DNA from: Candidatus Bathyarchaeota archaeon
GTDB taxonomy: Archaea > Thermoproteota > Bathyarchaeia > TCS64
DNA: 8,087 bases
Direction: 5' to 3'
NCBI GenBank assembly: GCA_030613835.1
Contig: JAUWLH010000061.1
Span: 1-8,087 of the forward strand
The notes beneath the pieces are model-generated. The model saw nothing but the letters and a program-made list of their open reading frames with translations, searched no databases and was not told the DNA's origin. How positions within the stretch are numbered: the first letter of the stretch is position 1; every line of letters starts with the position of its first letter. A program made the translations under genes and the position numbers. Below, piece by piece: positions 5,899 to 8,087 of the stretch.

Positions 5899-5940
5899 CC
5901 GAATTACCGAAGATGGTATATATACAACGGTTTTCGGTAA
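5896..5940. promoter_or_regulatory. Candidate copper-responsive operator, ACCGAA repeats
   Basis: Three copies of the six-base unit ACCGAA occur here: at 5898-5903 and 5906-5911 in direct orientation 8 bp apart, and inverted (TTCGGT) at 5933-5938. The second and third extend to a perfect 8-bp inverted repeat, TTACCGAA at 5904-5911 and TTCGGTAA at 5933-5940, which brackets the copA TATA box. The first two abut the copZ TATA box on its upstream side. A regulator bound here could control both genes together; its identity is not shown by this window. Confidence 0.55.
5916..5925 (+). promoter_or_regulatory. TATA box of copA
   Basis: GTATATATAC, itself a palindrome, is centred about 26 bp before the GTG at 5947. 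This places transcription start at the start codon and argues for a leaderless copA message. Confidence 0.7.
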
Positions 5941-5946
5941 ATATCC

Positions 5947-8087
5947 GTGAGTTCAAGAAACAACGGGGAAGCCAAGACCAAAACGATGATCATCCCCGTT
6001 AAAGGCATGCACTGTGCCACATGTGCGCTAAGCATCTCCAAGGGCCTATTTAAAAAAGAGGGCGTCACGAAGGCTGACGTAAACTACGGAACCGAGAAAG
6101 CCGTGGTCGAATACGACCCCGAGAAGATCAGCCTCGAAGAGATAGGCGAGGTCATAAGGGAGCTAGAGTACGAACCGGTCCTGCCCACTGATGATGAGGA
6201 GAGGGAGATAAAACTACAAATAGTCGGGATGACCTGCGCCGCGTGCGTTGCGGCCGTCGAGAAGGCCCTCGAAAGAGTCGAGGGCGTGAACAATGTTGTC
6301 GTCAGTCTCGCAACCGAGAAGGCTTACGTCAAGTACGACCCCAAGCTTGTGAGCATCGTGGACCTAAGGGAGGCCGTTCGCAGCCAGGGCTACGATGTGT
6401 CAGACGAGGAGGAGACCGACACCTACATGGAGGAGCTTGGCAAGGTCAGACGCAGGATGCTCACGAGCTGGATGTTCACGGGGCCAATCATACTCTGGAT
6501 GATCCCCCACATGCTCTACGGCATCGCATGGCCGAGCCACTTCATATTCCAGCTGGGCGTCACAGTGCTCAGCGCCCCAGTCATCTTCTGGGTTGGGTGG
6601 CCAACAATCAGGTCGGCGTGGGCTTCAGTGACCCATGGATCCGCAAACATGGACGTACTGATCGCCATGGGCACTATTATCGCGTGGCTAACGGGCCCCG
6701 CGAGCTTCTTTACGCCCCTGTTCAACTACGCGGGCACCAGCACCATGATTCTTAGCTTTCACCTCACTGGCAGGTACTATGAAGCCTTGGCAAAGGGACA
6801 GAGCAGCCAGGCCATCAGGCAGCTGCTCAAGATGGAGGCAAAATCGGCTTTCATTCTCGTGGACGGCGAGGAGACTGAGATCGCTCTAGAACAGGTCGAA
6901 GTGGGCAACATCATGATTGTAAAGCCGGGAGAGAAGGTTCCCACCGACGGCGTGGTCGTCAAGGGTGAGTCTAGCGTTGACGAGTCCATGGCCACAGGTG
7001 AGTCGATGCCTGTAACCAAAGGCGTTGGCGACGAGATGATCGGGGCTACGGTCAACCAGGAGGGACTGCTCCACGTGGAGGCCACTCGCATCGGCAAGGA
7101 CACGTTCCTTGCACAGATCATCAAGATGGTGGAGGAGGCACAGGGGACCAAAGTGCCTATCCAGAAGTTTGCAGATGACGTTATCGCGATATTCGTGCCC
7201 ATTGTCATCGGGGTAGCCTTCCTGACCCTAATCGGTTGGATAGTTGTACCCGGGCCCTTCAACGCGGTCCTGAGATGGGGCGCACCCAGTCTACCTTGGG
7301 TCGATGTGACCCTTCCACAGGTCATGCTAGCCATCTCCGCCATGATTTCGGTGCTAGTAATCGCATGTCCTTGCAGCCTAGGACTGGCTACACCTACCAC
7401 TCTGATGGTTGGGACCGGTATGGGTGCGAGGAACGGGATACTCATCCGCAGGGGCGAGGCCATCCAGACAATGAAGGAGATAAAGGCCGTTATCCTGGAC
7501 AAGACAGGCACCATTACAAAGGGACAGCCCGCGGTTACAGATGTGATCAGTAACGGAATGGACGACGAGGGACTCTTTCGTTACGCTGCGAGCCTTGAGC
7601 AGGGATCGGAGCATCCACTGGCGAAAGCTATAATCCGTTCAGCCATGGAGAAGGGCATCAAGCTGATCCAGCCTACAGATTTCAAGGCGCTAAGGGGCGA
7701 GGGAGTAATAGGCAAGGTTGGTGACGACGAGGTCATCGTTGGCAAGCTGAGCCTGCTAAGTTCTTTTCCTGAGGCTCTATCAACTGAGTTCAGCAGGCTC
7801 CAGAAAGAGGCCAAGACCGTGATAGCAGTGGGCGTCAACGGTGAGCCCGCGGGTATAATCGCGGTGGCCGACACATTGAAGGAGGACAGTGTTTTGGCCA
7901 TCGCGGAGCTTGAGAGGATGGGATTGAAGACCATCATGCTCACTGGAGACAACAAGGCGACGGCCCAGGCTATTGCCAATCAGGTAGGCATATCCGAGGT
8001 GTACGCGGAGGTCATGCCAGACGAGAAGGTTAGGGTTGTAATGGAGGCCCAGGAGAAGCACGGGATGGTCGCCATGGTGGGTGATGG
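5947..8087 (+). CDS. copA: Copper-exporting P1B-type ATPase, 3' truncated by window
   Basis: An integral membrane pump that couples ATP hydrolysis to export of Cu(I) (or Ag(I)). The open frame runs without a stop to the window edge, giving 713 complete residues. Two N-terminal HMA domains carry GMHCATC (C23, C26) and GMTCAAC (C97, C100). Membrane helices begin near residue 172, with the conserved MDVLIAMGT and [12 protein letters not shown] segments. The actuator motif TGES is at 350-353, the transmembrane metal site C474-P475-C476 in [12 protein letters not shown], the phosphorylated Asp D518 in DKTGT, the nucleotide-binding His-Pro at 556-557 in SEHPLA, and TGDN at 666-669. The sequence ends in MVGDG, so the last two helices, which would confirm Cu(I) specificity, are missing. 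GTG 5947 is preferred because of the TATA spacing and a TAA 9 bp upstream in frame; ATG 5986, just before the first HMA domain, is the alternative. It is divergent from copZ. Confidence 0.95.
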   Translation, partial: MSSRNNGEAKTKTMIIPVKGMHCATCALSISKGLFKKEGVTKADVNYGTEKAVVEYDPEKISLEEIGEVIRELEYEPVLPTDDEEREIKLQIVGMTCAACVAAVEKALERVEGVNNVVVSLATEKAYVKYDPKLVSIVDLREAVRSQGYDVSDEEETDTYMEELGKVRRRMLTSWMFTGPIILWMIPHMLYGIAWPSHFIFQLGVTVLSAPVIFWVGWPTIRSAWASVTHGSANMDVLIAMGTIIAWLTGPASFFTPLFNYAGTSTMILSFHLTGRYYEALAKGQSSQAIRQLLKMEAKSAFILVDGEETEIALEQVEVGNIMIVKPGEKVPTDGVVVKGESSVDESMATGESMPVTKGVGDEMIGATVNQEGLLHVEATRIGKDTFLAQIIKMVEEAQGTKVPIQKFADDVIAIFVPIVIGVAFLTLIGWIVVPGPFNAVLRWGAPSLPWVDVTLPQVMLAISAMISVLVIACPCSLGLATPTTLMVGTGMGARNGILIRRGEAIQTMKEIKAVILDKTGTITKGQPAVTDVISNGMDDEGLFRYAASLEQGSEHPLAKAIIRSAMEKGIKLIQPTDFKALRGEGVIGKVGDDEVIVGKLSLLSSFPEALSTEFSRLQKEAKTVIAVGVNGEPAGIIAVADTLKEDSVLAIAELERMGLKTIMLTGDNKATAQAIANQVGISEVYAEVMPDEKVRVVMEAQEKHGMVAMVGD

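Noticed and set aside
6243..6755. A 170-codon plus-strand frame in another phase within copA
   Set aside because: Low-complexity Arg/His/Gly-rich product, inside the HMA2 and first-helix coding region of copA, with no start signal.
6777..7514. A 245-codon open frame on the minus strand across the ATPase gene
   Set aside because: It lies fully antisense to CopA, whose motifs are intact; the product is rich in Ser/Thr/Pro with no recognisable domain. It is a by-product of the GC-biased codons of copA.

Overview
The window reads as chromosomal DNA of an uncultivated archaeon. Three things point that way: an archaeal-type A24 preflagellin/prepilin peptidase, a V4R-domain protein, and several genes with a TATA-like box about 26 bp before the first codon and no convincing Shine-Dalgarno sequence, as expected for leaderless archaeal transcripts. 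Arginine is written mostly with AGG/AGA and base composition is moderately GC-rich. I cannot fix the phylum from this sequence alone. Genes are packed tightly, with two convergent pairs whose stop codons lie 0 and 2 bp apart.

Left part (1-3345): the 3' end of a V4R-domain gene, a large zinc amidohydrolase of the N-acyl-D-amino-acid deacylase family, then on the minus strand an archaeal prepilin/preflagellin peptidase. The peptidase diverges from a flavin-binding NimA/PNPOx-like gene, and both appear to share one TATA element.

Middle (3417-5496): a zinc-ribbon plus RDD membrane protein converges on a minus-strand two-gene operon. The operon holds a 67-residue AtzG/GatC-like small protein whose stop overlaps by 1 nt the GTG start of an amidase-signature hydrolase. 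The pair looks like a two-subunit amidase. With the D-aminoacylase-like enzyme it gives the region a theme of amide-bond hydrolysis, although the two loci are not in one operon.

Right part (5497-8087): a spacer with a hairpin and a poly-T terminator, then a copper pair transcribed divergently: a CopZ-like chaperone (minus) and a CopA-type P1B ATPase with two N-terminal metal-binding domains (plus), cut off by the window edge inside its GDG hinge motif. Their shared spacer has repeated ACCGAA half-sites arranged around both TATA boxes, a strong candidate for a copper-responsive operator. No regulator gene for it is visible here.

No tRNA, rRNA, CRISPR array, insertion sequence or phage gene was seen. 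The most interesting items are the copZ/copA operator architecture and the archaeal AtzG-like/amidase pair.
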